Assembly: GCA_030066715.1 (NCBI GenBank)
Contig: JASJBC010000039.1
Location: 1-35,389 of the forward strand
Length of the DNA stretch: 35,389 nt
DNA from: Acidimicrobiia bacterium
Lineage (GTDB): Bacteria > Actinomycetota > Acidimicrobiia > Spongiisociales > UBA5794
Reading direction: 5' to 3'
The translations under genes were made by a program, and so were the position numbers. The notes under the pieces are model-generated. The model saw only the letters and a list, made by a program, of their open reading frames with translations. It did not search any database and was not told the origin of the DNA. Within the stretch, counting starts at the first letter, position 1. Each line of letters starts with the position of its first letter. This document shows, in pieces, positions 22,325 to 29,726 of the stretch.

Positions 22325-24016
22325 TTGTTTCGAGCAATCGATCCCGACGGTCTTGACGAGTTAGCGGTCACAGTCAGAGCCGTCACCACAAGAGCTGGCG
22401 CCCTGGCTCGCCTCGCCGAGACGGTGCTTCATGCCCATCCCCCGTCACCTGCCGGCGGCACGTTGCCGGCGGACGCGGCTCGCATCGAGTGGTGGGGCGA
22501 GAGAACGGGCACGAACCTGCAGTGGCGGGCCGCCGTAGTCCGCAATGCCCAAGAAGACCCGCTGCACCCGCAGTCGCTGCTCCGTGTCGCCTTTGCCCGC
22601 GAGGCCACCGTTGCCCCGACCGACCCTGAAGCTGCGTTCCACAGTTGGGTCGGCGAGATGCACCGAGCAGAGACGACGGCCGCACGCATTGCCCAATGGT
22701 TGAGCCAGGGCTGGCGGGACTGGGATGTGACCAACGGCGACCTCCAGAACATCAAGGCCGCCTTGCAAGCCCTATCGGGGCCCCAGCTGAATCAGGTCAT
22801 CAGCTCCCTGTCGCCGGAGCAACTGGAACGGTGGATTGCGGAGATGGACAACTCGATCAACGGGTTCTCTCAAGAAGAGAAACAGGATCTCTTTGCCACC
22901 CTGGCGGCACGAGCCTCCGGGGAATCCCTGGACCGAATCAGTGCGGCAGTGGCTGCGGTGTCGGACCAGGAGACGGCGGCCGACCTGGGTGTTGCCATCG
23001 CCAATCACGCCTCCAGCCGGACCATCGTCGGTTTTGTCCGCTGCGTATCGGCCCGCCAGCTGCGCGATCATCGGTACTCGGCCCTCGTTCCCGCGCTTGC
23101 CATCGCGGGCATCGAGGAGCGCTCTGCGGCGGCCGAGCTGTGCCGACTCCTGGCAGGCCGAGCCGACTTGCTCGAACTCCTCGTCGTCGATTCTGTACTC
23201 GCCGCCGACCATGCACCCTCCGCCGCGCACGACTTGACAACGGTGCTGGCGAGAGGATCCGACCCCAAATCCGCCGCCGCCCTCTTCCGGGCCGCCACTC
23301 TGCTCGTTGCCTCCCCAGGCCGGGTCGAGCTGATCGGCCGGCGGATCACACCGACACCCGGTCGCGACCCTTCGGCGATGGCCGTCGATACGGCCGAAAA
23401 AAGTGCGATCGGCGACGTCATGCTCGAGCTGGCAGCTCGCCTCCTGACGAAAGATCCCAACGGACTCATCCAGGAGCTCGCCACCGGCAACGATGTTGCT
23501 GGAGAAGCGACCTCGGCCTTCTGGCGACTTCTCGCCGAACGTGGCGAAGGAGAGGTGATCGGGCACATAGTCGACCGGCTGCGTGGCGGAGGGATCGTGT
23601 CCGTGGATGCCTTCTGCACAGAGCCGTCTCCGGTCCCCGGCTACTTCTACCCCCACGCGCGCAACTTGGCCTTTGCAGCGGGGACTCTCGTCAAGGCCTT
23701 CACCGCACAGGCAGAGGAGGCAAAGGACGACATAGATGCAGTCGCCCGAACGGCAGGCGCATTGATTGGCGTGCTCGGTCACGTGTCGGGGACCGGCGGT
23801 GTCGTCGACAACGCCTTTGGCGCCGGCACCGACTGGGTATTGACCGGCCATGGTGATGACGTGAAGGACGACATCGATCGGGAACTCGCTCGCTTGATCG
23901 ACGAGATTCGACCCCGAATGCTGCCCCCGCCCCTACCCGGGGACGGTCCTCCGGGCTACGGCGGTGCGATCAGGGCGTGGCTGGACACTTACGGACGCCT
24001 GCTGCCGGGTGCGTGA
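22325..24016 (+). CDS. Uncharacterised 563-aa soluble protein
   Basis: I do not recognise a named family. No signal peptide or membrane helix is visible. An alpha-helical N-terminus (first 40 residues, FRAIDPDGLDELAVTVRAV...) could resemble the helical-hairpin modules that start some actinobacterial secreted or polymorphic-toxin proteins. Residues about 135-208 (GWRDWDVTNGDL..., LSPEQLERWIAEM, GFSQEEKQDLFATLAARASG) look like a repeat type I associate with large actinobacterial effector-like proteins; that link is weak. The rest is alanine-rich and helical, with a proline-rich segment LPPPLPGDGPPGYGG near the end and no toxin motif that I can see. A GTG at 22316 is in frame but touches the Shine-Dalgarno sequence; the TTG at 22325, nine bases after AGGAGG, is the better start. 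Confidence 0.7.
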   Translation: MFRAIDPDGLDELAVTVRAVTTRAGALARLAETVLHAHPPSPAGGTLPADAARIEWWGERTGTNLQWRAAVVRNAQEDPLHPQSLLRVAFAREATVAPTDPEAAFHSWVGEMHRAETTAARIAQWLSQGWRDWDVTNGDLQNIKAALQALSGPQLNQVISSLSPEQLERWIAEMDNSINGFSQEEKQDLFATLAARASGESLDRISAAVAAVSDQETAADLGVAIANHASSRTIVGFVRCVSARQLRDHRYSALVPALAIAGIEERSAAAELCRLLAGRADLLELLVVDSVLAADHAPSAAHDLTTVLARGSDPKSAAALFRAATLLVASPGRVELIGRRITPTPGRDPSAMAVDTAEKSAIGDVMLELAARLLTKDPNGLIQELATGNDVAGEATSAFWRLLAERGEGEVIGHIVDRLRGGGIVSVDAFCTEPSPVPGYFYPHARNLAFAAGTLVKAFTAQAEEAKDDIDAVARTAGALIGVLGHVSGTGGVVDNAFGAGTDWVLTGHGDDVKDDIDRELARLIDEIRPRMLPPPLPGDGPPGYGGAIRAWLDTYGRLLPGA

Positions 24017-24318
24017 CGGGTCGCCTTGGCGCGCACCGCGGGCCTCGAGCCGGGATTGCAAAGGTAAGAACGCGTCGTTGCATCGGGGTCTCCAGAGTCC
24101 CGCCGATAGGCCCTGTTCTCAAGGCGGAACGGTCCCTCGAAAAGCCCGAATAGATGTATAGGCTGTATGGAGATGGATACCCAGTGCTCTCTTTCCTGGG
24201 ATCCAAGCAGGCCATGATTCGATCCGAGCGGGAGCAAAGATCGCTGAATGGCATTGCGGCTCGTGCCGACATAGAAGAGAGATGCGTTTTCGAAACCCGT
24301 ACAACGGAGGCGTAAGGC
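24017..24318. other. Intergenic leader region before glutamate dehydrogenase, no gene seen
   Basis: About 300 bases without a supported reading frame. No tRNA-like arms, strong hairpin followed by a T-run, or known riboswitch core is apparent by eye. GGAGG at about 24306-24310 is the ribosome site of gdhA. The length leaves room for the gdhA promoter and a regulated leader. Confidence 0.45.
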
Positions 24319-25662
24319 GTGACTAATTCTGTCTCGGCGTTCATGGATCAGGTTGCCCGTCGCAGCCCTGGTGAACCCGAATTCCACCAAGCGGTGCAGG
24401 AGGTCGTCGAGTCGATCCACCCGGTCCTCGACGAGTACCCGGACATCCGCAAGGCCAAAGTCCTGGAGAGGATGGTCGAACCCGAAAGGGTGATCATGTT
24501 CCGGGTGCCGTGGGTAGACGACCACGGCGAAGTCCAGGTGAACAGGGGCTTCCGAGTCGAGATGAACAGCGCCATCGGCCCGTACAAGGGCGGCCTCCGC
24601 TTTCATCCCAGCGTGAACCTCGGAATCCTGAAGTTCCTCGGCTTCGAGCAGGTCTTCAAGAACGCGCTCACCACGCTCCCGATGGGAGGCGGCAAGGGCG
24701 GCTCGGATTTCGATCCCAAGGGCAAGAGCGATATGGAGGTCATGCGCTTCTGCCAGTCGTACATGAGCGAACTCTGGCGCCACATCGGTGACCGGACCGA
24801 CGTACCGGCGGGCGACATAGGTGTCGGCGGCCGGGAGATCGGATACCTCTTCGGCCAGTACAAGAAATTGGCCAACGAGTTTGCCGGGGTTCTCACCGGC
24901 AAGGGTCACGGTTGGGGCGGAAGCCTGATCCGGCCCGAAGCGACCGGATACGGGACCATCTACTTCGCCGAGGAGATGCTGAAGGTAAAGGACGACAGCC
25001 TCTACCAGAAGACCTGTCTCGTGTCGGGGTCGGGCAATGTCGCCCAGTATGCGGTCGAGAACATCAACCGGATCGGTGGCAAGGCTGTGACCCTCTCCGA
25101 CTCCGGCGGCTTCATCTACGACAAGGACGGGATCGACGAAGAGAAGCTGGCCTGGGTAATGGACCTGAAGAATGTGCGTCGCGGTCGCATCTCCGAGTAC
25201 GCCGAGCACTTCGGCGTCGACTACTACGAGGCGCAACGCCCGTGGAACGTCGACGATGCCGACTGCGCCTTCCCCTGCGCCACACAGAACGAACTCGATC
25301 TCGAGGACGCCAAGAGCCTCACCTCGAACGACGTGTTCCTGATCGCCGAAGGCGCCAACATGCCGACGGTGCCCGAAGGAGTTCGCCTCTTCCAAGACGA
25401 GGGCGTTCTGTTTGCGCCGGGCAAAGCAGCCAATGCCGGAGGTGTGGCCACCAGCGGGTTGGAGATGTCCCAGAACGCAGGTCACACGTCGTGGGATCGC
25501 AACACGGTGGACAAGAAGCTCCGCAACATCATGGTGGACATTCACAAGAACTGTCACCAAGCGGCTGAAGCCCACGGCACACCAGGCAACTACGTCAACG
25601 GGGCTAACATCGCCGGCTTCCTCCAGGTTGCCGATGCGATGGTTGCACAGGGCGTCGTCTGA
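24319..25662 (+). CDS. gdhA: Glutamate dehydrogenase, NADP-type hexameric
   Basis: This 447-aa enzyme, the same length as E. coli GdhA, interconverts 2-oxoglutarate plus ammonia and glutamate. It shows the N-terminal substrate domain with NSAIGPYKGGLRFHPSVN and the catalytic-lysine loop LPMGGGKGGSDFDPKGKS. The cofactor domain contains SGSGNVAQYAVE (GxGNVA Rossmann turn). ANAGGVATSGLEMSQNA near the C-terminus is also diagnostic. It starts with GTG at 24319 after GGAGG. The small-subunit NADP-type usually works in ammonia assimilation. Between the carbamoyl/PLP cluster and the purine-type hydroxylase operon it could recapture ammonia released by those pathways; that link is inferred from position. 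Confidence 0.96.
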   Translation: MTNSVSAFMDQVARRSPGEPEFHQAVQEVVESIHPVLDEYPDIRKAKVLERMVEPERVIMFRVPWVDDHGEVQVNRGFRVEMNSAIGPYKGGLRFHPSVNLGILKFLGFEQVFKNALTTLPMGGGKGGSDFDPKGKSDMEVMRFCQSYMSELWRHIGDRTDVPAGDIGVGGREIGYLFGQYKKLANEFAGVLTGKGHGWGGSLIRPEATGYGTIYFAEEMLKVKDDSLYQKTCLVSGSGNVAQYAVENINRIGGKAVTLSDSGGFIYDKDGIDEEKLAWVMDLKNVRRGRISEYAEHFGVDYYEAQRPWNVDDADCAFPCATQNELDLEDAKSLTSNDVFLIAEGANMPTVPEGVRLFQDEGVLFAPGKAANAGGVATSGLEMSQNAGHTSWDRNTVDKKLRNIMVDIHKNCHQAAEAHGTPGNYVNGANIAGFLQVADAMVAQGVV

Positions 25663-25688
25663 TCGGATTGGATTTTGGAGGCTTCGTA

Positions 25689-25706
25689 GTCCGCGATAAT
25701 GCGGAC
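25689..25706 (+). promoter_or_regulatory. Small hairpin just upstream of the first 124-aa paralog
   Basis: GTCCGC (25689-25694) and GCGGAC (25701-25706) pair perfectly around GATAAT. The stem ends five bases before the GGAGG ribosome site (25712-25716) of the next gene. It could be an attenuator after gdhA or an operator. The GATAAT loop is also -10-like, but no good -35 accompanies it. Confidence 0.4.
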
Positions 25707-25721
25707 ACGGTGGAGGCATGA

Positions 25722-26096
25722 ATGACTAGGAAGTCAGTTGGATACTTCGAGGGCACGGACTCGACGCTGTTGACCAGCCTCATTTGCGCTGGATATGACA
25801 CGCTGCCCGTGTCCAACGGCGTCGACCACCACGGCAAGAACGTGCGCAGAATCAACCAGCAGGAGAAGTACGACATCCTGATTGGATACCCGCACAAGCT
25901 GTATGCACCGGTCGAGTACGACCTGCCCTATCAAGAGGTGTTCCACATCTGCAAGACATACGGGATCCCTCTCCTGCTCGAGGTGCCGGAACCCCTCAAG
26001 GACGCGGCACACCGGCTGATGCCTGATTCGCCCGACGTCGTCGAGTTCCTGGATCCGGACGAGATCCTCGAACGAGCTCTCGAGCTCTTGAAGTAG
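25722..26096 (+). CDS. Uncharacterised 124-aa protein, first of tandem paralogs
   Basis: I do not recognise the family. The protein is soluble and predicted alpha/beta from the alternation of hydrophobic strands and helices: KSVGYFEGTD, a helix LLTSLICAGY, strand DTLPVSN, then GVDHHG; strand DILIGYPHK; helix-strand VFHICKTYGIPLLLEVP; a final strand-helix VVEFLDPDEILERALELL. The order recalls small Rossmann-like or receiver-like folds. It is 62% identical (77 of 124, no gaps) to the next gene product. A ribosome site GGAGG lies six bases before the ATG. It sits 59 bases after gdhA, possibly on the same transcript. Conserved His-His (36-37) and Cys77 are candidate functional residues. Confidence 0.8.
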   Translation: MTRKSVGYFEGTDSTLLTSLICAGYDTLPVSNGVDHHGKNVRRINQQEKYDILIGYPHKLYAPVEYDLPYQEVFHICKTYGIPLLLEVPEPLKDAAHRLMPDSPDVVEFLDPDEILERALELLK

Positions 26097-26102
26097 GTCG
26101 TC

Positions 26103-26477
26103 ATGATGCGTAAATCGGTCGGCTACTTCGAGGGAACGGACGCTCGCCTGTTGACGGCGCTCGTGCTGTCCGGCTACGACACCATCCCCGTTTCCAACGG
26201 CGTCGATCACCACGGTATGTGCGTAGGCCGGGTCAACCAGCAGACGAAGACGGATATCCTCATTGGATACCCGCACAAGATCACTGCTCAACCCGACGAC
26301 GAGCTTCAAGTGCAGGACGTCTTTCACATCTGTAAGACATACGACATCCCCCTGCTGCTCGAAGTGCCGGTGCATCTGCAGCAGAGCACTCGTGATGTTC
26401 TCGGGGAAACACCGCACATGGTCGAGCTGCTGGATCCTGCCGACACGCTCAATCGCGCCCTGCAACTGCTCGGGTAG
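26103..26477 (+). CDS. Uncharacterised 124-aa protein, second of tandem paralogs
   Basis: Same length as the preceding protein and colinear without gaps. Invariant blocks are RKSVGYFEGTD (residues 3-13), PVSNGVDHHG (29-38), DILIGYPHK (51-59), VFHICKTY (73-80) and IPLLLEVP (82-89). The strongest divergence is between residues 60-72 and 90-106, as expected if the core is shared but the partner or ligand surface differs. It begins six bases after the first copy stops, so both are made from one message. The gene converges on the MocA-type gene with only three bases between stop codons. No function can be assigned; position hints at a link with GdhA or the molybdenum-hydroxylase locus. Confidence 0.8.
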   Translation: MMRKSVGYFEGTDARLLTALVLSGYDTIPVSNGVDHHGMCVGRVNQQTKTDILIGYPHKITAQPDDELQVQDVFHICKTYDIPLLLEVPVHLQQSTRDVLGETPHMVELLDPADTLNRALQLLG

Positions 26478-26480
26478 CTG

Positions 26481-27062
26481 CTACTCCTCGAGTAGCTCGT
26501 ATTCCGCCGGCGTGTTGACGTCGAGCGGTGTTGTACGGTCGAAAGCGATCGTGGTAACAGCGTTCTCCGGGGCAGATTCGAGAAGTCTCCATACGGCCTT
26601 TGGGCCGGTTGCCGCCACGGCGTCCTCCATTGCCGCTGCGGCGAGCAGCAGGGGATGACCGCGCCCGTCCCGATAGCCGGCAACGATTGCCCACGGGCGA
26701 TGGTGGCGCCAATACGAGATCATCTGATCGATCATCTCCGTCGTAACCCCCGGCATATCGGCGAGCAGGATCACATATGCGGAGCACGAAGGCAGTGCCC
26801 GATAACCCACGCAGAACGACGTCATATTGCCCTCGCGATAGTCGGGGTTGGGGGCAACTTGCACGCCGAGGTCGGCTACGGCATCGGCCACTGATTCGCC
26901 GTGATGCCCGGTGACGACCACGACTTCGTCGAGAGCGGACTCACTGGCAACGGCAGCGACGACGCTCACCAGCGGTTTGCCCCGATAGGACAGAAGTTGC
27001 TTCGGAACCGGACCACCCATCCGCTCGGACAGGCCGGCCGCCAGGATGATGCCGCCGATCAT
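26481..27062 (-). CDS. mocA: MocA-type molybdenum cofactor cytidylyltransferase (YgfJ-like)
   Basis: This 193-aa nucleotidyltransferase probably joins CTP (or GTP) to molybdopterin, giving the dinucleotide cofactor used by xanthine-dehydrogenase-type enzymes. The nucleotide motif IILAAGLSERMGGPVPKQLL lies at residues 5-24. VVVVTGHHGE and ILLADMPGV (metal-binding LADMP) follow, then GRGHPLLL, and the end is TPLDVNTPAEYELL, all standard for the MobA/MocA family. YgfJ is the E. coli homologue in the yqeBC/xdhD region. Here the gene follows the acyl-CoA ligase by 15 bases on the minus strand and faces away from the XdhD operon it presumably serves. Confidence 0.88.
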   Translation of the reverse strand: MIGGIILAAGLSERMGGPVPKQLLSYRGKPLVSVVAAVASESALDEVVVVTGHHGESVADAVADLGVQVAPNPDYREGNMTSFCVGYRALPSCSAYVILLADMPGVTTEMIDQMISYWRHHRPWAIVAGYRDGRGHPLLLAAAAMEDAVAATGPKAVWRLLESAPENAVTTIAFDRTTPLDVNTPAEYELLEE

Positions 27063-27077
27063 GCTTGGAACATAGCG

Positions 27078-28859
27078 TCAGCCGGCCGAGGCGTACATTG
27101 CCTCGATCTCGGCGGCAAAGCTCTCTTCGACGATCCGTCGCCTGATCTTCTGAGTAGGGGTGATTTCGCTGCTGTCCTGGGAGAACTCGCGCTCGAGGAG
27201 CGTGAATGCCTTCACCGACTCGAATCGGGCAAGATCCGTGGACTGCAGATCGATTCGCCGCCGATACAGGGCGTGGACCTCCGGGTTCTTCACCAACTCC
27301 CGGCGGGAGTCGTACTTGATCCCGCTCTCCTCTGCCCAGCTCTCGAGCACGTCGAAGGCGGGCACGATCAGTGCGCTCACAAACTTGCGCCGGTCTCCAA
27401 TTGCCGCGATCTGCTCGACAAAGTGGTCGCGTCCGATGGCGGTCTCGATGCGTTGCGGAGCGATGTTCTTGCCTCCGGAGGTGATGATGATGTCTTTGAG
27501 CCGGTCGGTGATGGCGAGGAAGCCGTCCTCGTCGATGTGGCCGATGTCACCCGTGTGGAGCCAACCGTCACGCAGCACCTCTGCCGTTGCCTCCGGGTTG
27601 TCGTAGTAACCCCGCATCACGTTCGCCCCGCGCACCAACACCTCGCCGTCGGCTGCGATACGGATCTCACACCCGGGGACGGGGTGGCCCACCGTGCCGA
27701 ATCGAAACTTGCCCGGGCTGTTGCAGGTCACCATCGGCGATGTCTCAGTGAGTCCGTACCCCTGGCAGACCAGAAGGCCGGCGGCGAGAAAGAACTCCTC
27801 GATGGTCGCCGACAAGGGCGCACCCCCGGCAGAGAAGAAGTTCTTGGGACCACCCACGACGTCCCGGATCTTGCCCAGCACCAGCCGGTCGGCTACAGCG
27901 TGGCCGAGCCGCAAGCCCAGCCCAGGCTTCTCCCCCGCTGCGAGCACCTTTGCGTGTCTGCCGCCCACCTCGATCGCCCAGTCGAACAGGCGCCGGCGCA
28001 GGCCGGACGATGACTCAACGCGGCTCATCACACCGGCGTAGACCTTCTCGTACAGACGGGGGACACTGACCATTGCCGTCGGCCTGACGTCCGGCAGATA
28101 GTCGACAACTGCTCGAGGGTTGGACAGGTAGTAGTTGCGGGCCCCCCTGCTGAACACGTAGTACGACCAGGTTCGTTCGTATACGTGGCTCAGTGGGAGA
28201 AAGCACAGCGAGCGGTCATCGGGCCCGACTTCGAAGAACTCGTCGATGGCGGCGAGCTGATGCGCAAAGTTGTCATGACTCAGCATGACACCCTTCGGCT
28301 CACCGGTCGTGCCAGAAGTATAGATGATGCTGGCCACATCGTCACTGCGGAGGGTCTCACGACGAGCGCGCAGCTCGTCCGCACGCACGGCGCTTCTCCC
28401 CTCCTGGCGCAGCCCGGCGAACGTCAGGCGATCTGTATCGCCCGTGCCGGCCATCACCACCACATGCTCGAGCTCAGGACAGCGGTCCCGGATGGACGCA
28501 ACGATGGCGGCCTGCTCGTCGTCGCCCACGAACACGAGCCGGGACCCGGACTGGTTGAGGATGTAGGCCACCTGGTCGGCGGTGTTGGTTGCATAGATGG
28601 GGACGGTGATTGCGCCGACCGACAGGTTGGCGAAGTCCGCGATTGCCCACTCCGGGCGGTTCTGCGAGAACAGCGCAACTCGATCCCCGTGCTGGACGCC
28701 GAGACCCAGCAGGCCCGACGCCACCCCTTCCACCTGCTCGAACATCTGGGTGTAAGTGAGATTGTGCCAACTCGACCCGATCCTCCAGAGGACGGCGGGT
28801 CGGGGGCCATGTTCGGAGACGGCGTCACGGAAGGTCGCAACGAGGTGGCGATCGGTCAT
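27078..28859 (-). CDS. Long-chain acyl-CoA ligase-type AMP-forming enzyme
   Basis: This 593-aa ligase activates a carboxylic acid with ATP and joins it to CoA. It shows the AMP-binding P-loop YTSGTTGEPKGV (residues 180-191), YGLTETSP in the middle, and GWLHTGDIGHIDEDGFLAITDRLKD followed by IITSGGKNIAPQRIE in the hinge and C-terminal subdomain. Overall it resembles FadD15-type long-chain fatty acyl-CoA synthetases. A TTG at 28865 is in frame, but the ATG two codons later (28859) is preferred; the ribosome site is weak. It precedes mocA on the same strand by 15 bases. No role in purine metabolism is obvious; it may be an unrelated gene that shares the transcript. Confidence 0.9.
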   Translation of the reverse strand: MTDRHLVATFRDAVSEHGPRPAVLWRIGSSWHNLTYTQMFEQVEGVASGLLGLGVQHGDRVALFSQNRPEWAIADFANLSVGAITVPIYATNTADQVAYILNQSGSRLVFVGDDEQAAIVASIRDRCPELEHVVVMAGTGDTDRLTFAGLRQEGRSAVRADELRARRETLRSDDVASIIYTSGTTGEPKGVMLSHDNFAHQLAAIDEFFEVGPDDRSLCFLPLSHVYERTWSYYVFSRGARNYYLSNPRAVVDYLPDVRPTAMVSVPRLYEKVYAGVMSRVESSSGLRRRLFDWAIEVGGRHAKVLAAGEKPGLGLRLGHAVADRLVLGKIRDVVGGPKNFFSAGGAPLSATIEEFFLAAGLLVCQGYGLTETSPMVTCNSPGKFRFGTVGHPVPGCEIRIAADGEVLVRGANVMRGYYDNPEATAEVLRDGWLHTGDIGHIDEDGFLAITDRLKDIIITSGGKNIAPQRIETAIGRDHFVEQIAAIGDRRKFVSALIVPAFDVLESWAEESGIKYDSRRELVKNPEVHALYRRRIDLQSTDLARFESVKAFTLLEREFSQDSSEITPTQKIRRRIVEESFAAEIEAMYASAG

Positions 28860-28988
28860 GATCAACTTTCGGCGGGATGGTCCGCCGAGCCTACAGAGCT
28901 GCTGTTCTTGCGCCAGTTGAGCCTGCAGCGTTCCGGCTGAGGGCCGTCAACTATCCTGGAATGTCCACGTCGAGCTGCGGAGATGACC

Positions 28989-29726
28989 ATGAAGACCATC
29001 AGCGTGTACCACCGGCCGGACAGCCTCGACGAGGCGGTTCTGTTGCTCGAGCGACCGGGCGTGACCACCACGCTCATCGCAGGGGGAACGACACTGAACA
29101 CGGTCGCTCTGCCGCCTAAAACGGAGGTCGTCGATATCCAAGACGTCGTCACGGCGACCGCCGCACGACAGGGAGACCGGGTGGTCTACGGGGCCATGCT
29201 CCGACTTGCCGACCTGATCGCCGCAGATGAGACCCCGCCGCTTCTCGCCGAGTTGGCCAAACGCGAAGGGCCAAACACTCTGCGCAATGCTGCAACGATC
29301 GGCGGGACCGTCGCCGAGGGTGATAGCGAGAGCGAACTCCTTTCCGGTCTGCTTGTTCACGACGCACGGGTGAGCATCAGCGGCCACGACGACCCGATAC
29401 CGCTGCCGGAGCTGTTTGCGGACTGGTCGCTACTCGACAGATCCGTGATCCTCAGCGTGTCCGTAGCCATCGGTGGCGAAACCGCTTCGGCCCGCACGGG
29501 GAGGACACCCGCCGACACTTCGATCGTCGCTGCCGCCGGACGCGTTGTCGGAGGCGGGCTCAACGTCGCCGTGAGCGGCGTGGCCGCGACCCCCATCCTC
29601 GTTGATCCTTCTGATCTGTCCACGTTGCAGCCGCCGGCGGATTTCCGCGGATCCAGCGAGTACCGCCGGGAAATCGCAGAGGTCCTCGTAACAAGAGTCG
29701 TTGCTCAACTCGGAGGTGCTTCATGA
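28989..29726 (+). CDS. ygfM: FAD-binding subunit of XdhD-type molybdenum hydroxylase (YgfM/CoxM-like)
   Basis: This 245-aa flavoprotein subunit accepts or passes electrons for the molybdenum subunit encoded next. FAD-domain motifs are seen in LIAGGTTLNTVALPPKTEVVDI (residues about 30-52) and GPNTLRNAATIGGTVAEGDSESELL (about 93-117), equivalent to the AGGTDL and RNxATIGGN signatures of the CoxM family. It is shorter than CoxM (about 290 aa) but close to E. coli YgfM. Of two nearby ATGs, 28989 is chosen because GGAG lies six bases upstream; the one at 28983 touches the ribosome site. It is first in a five-gene coupled operon and joins the next gene by ATGA. Confidence 0.87.
   Translation: MKTISVYHRPDSLDEAVLLLERPGVTTTLIAGGTTLNTVALPPKTEVVDIQDVVTATAARQGDRVVYGAMLRLADLIAADETPPLLAELAKREGPNTLRNAATIGGTVAEGDSESELLSGLLVHDARVSISGHDDPIPLPELFADWSLLDRSVILSVSVAIGGETASARTGRTPADTSIVAAAGRVVGGGLNVAVSGVAATPILVDPSDLSTLQPPADFRGSSEYRREIAEVLVTRVVAQLGGAS

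Noticed and set aside
23989-25719. Long antisense frame across gdhA
   Set aside because: The sense strand encodes a textbook glutamate dehydrogenase; the antisense product has no recognisable domain or ribosome site.
25722-26477. Possible B12-binding reading of the VDHHG motif in the 124-aa paralogs
   Set aside because: The DxHxxG pattern is not met: the position that should be glycine is Asn or Cys, and the spacing of later motifs does not fit.
28902-28913. 12-mer GCTGTTCTTGCG shared with the left arm of the palindrome at 10471
   Set aside because: Only two partial copies and no palindrome at the second; too short to call a repeat family.
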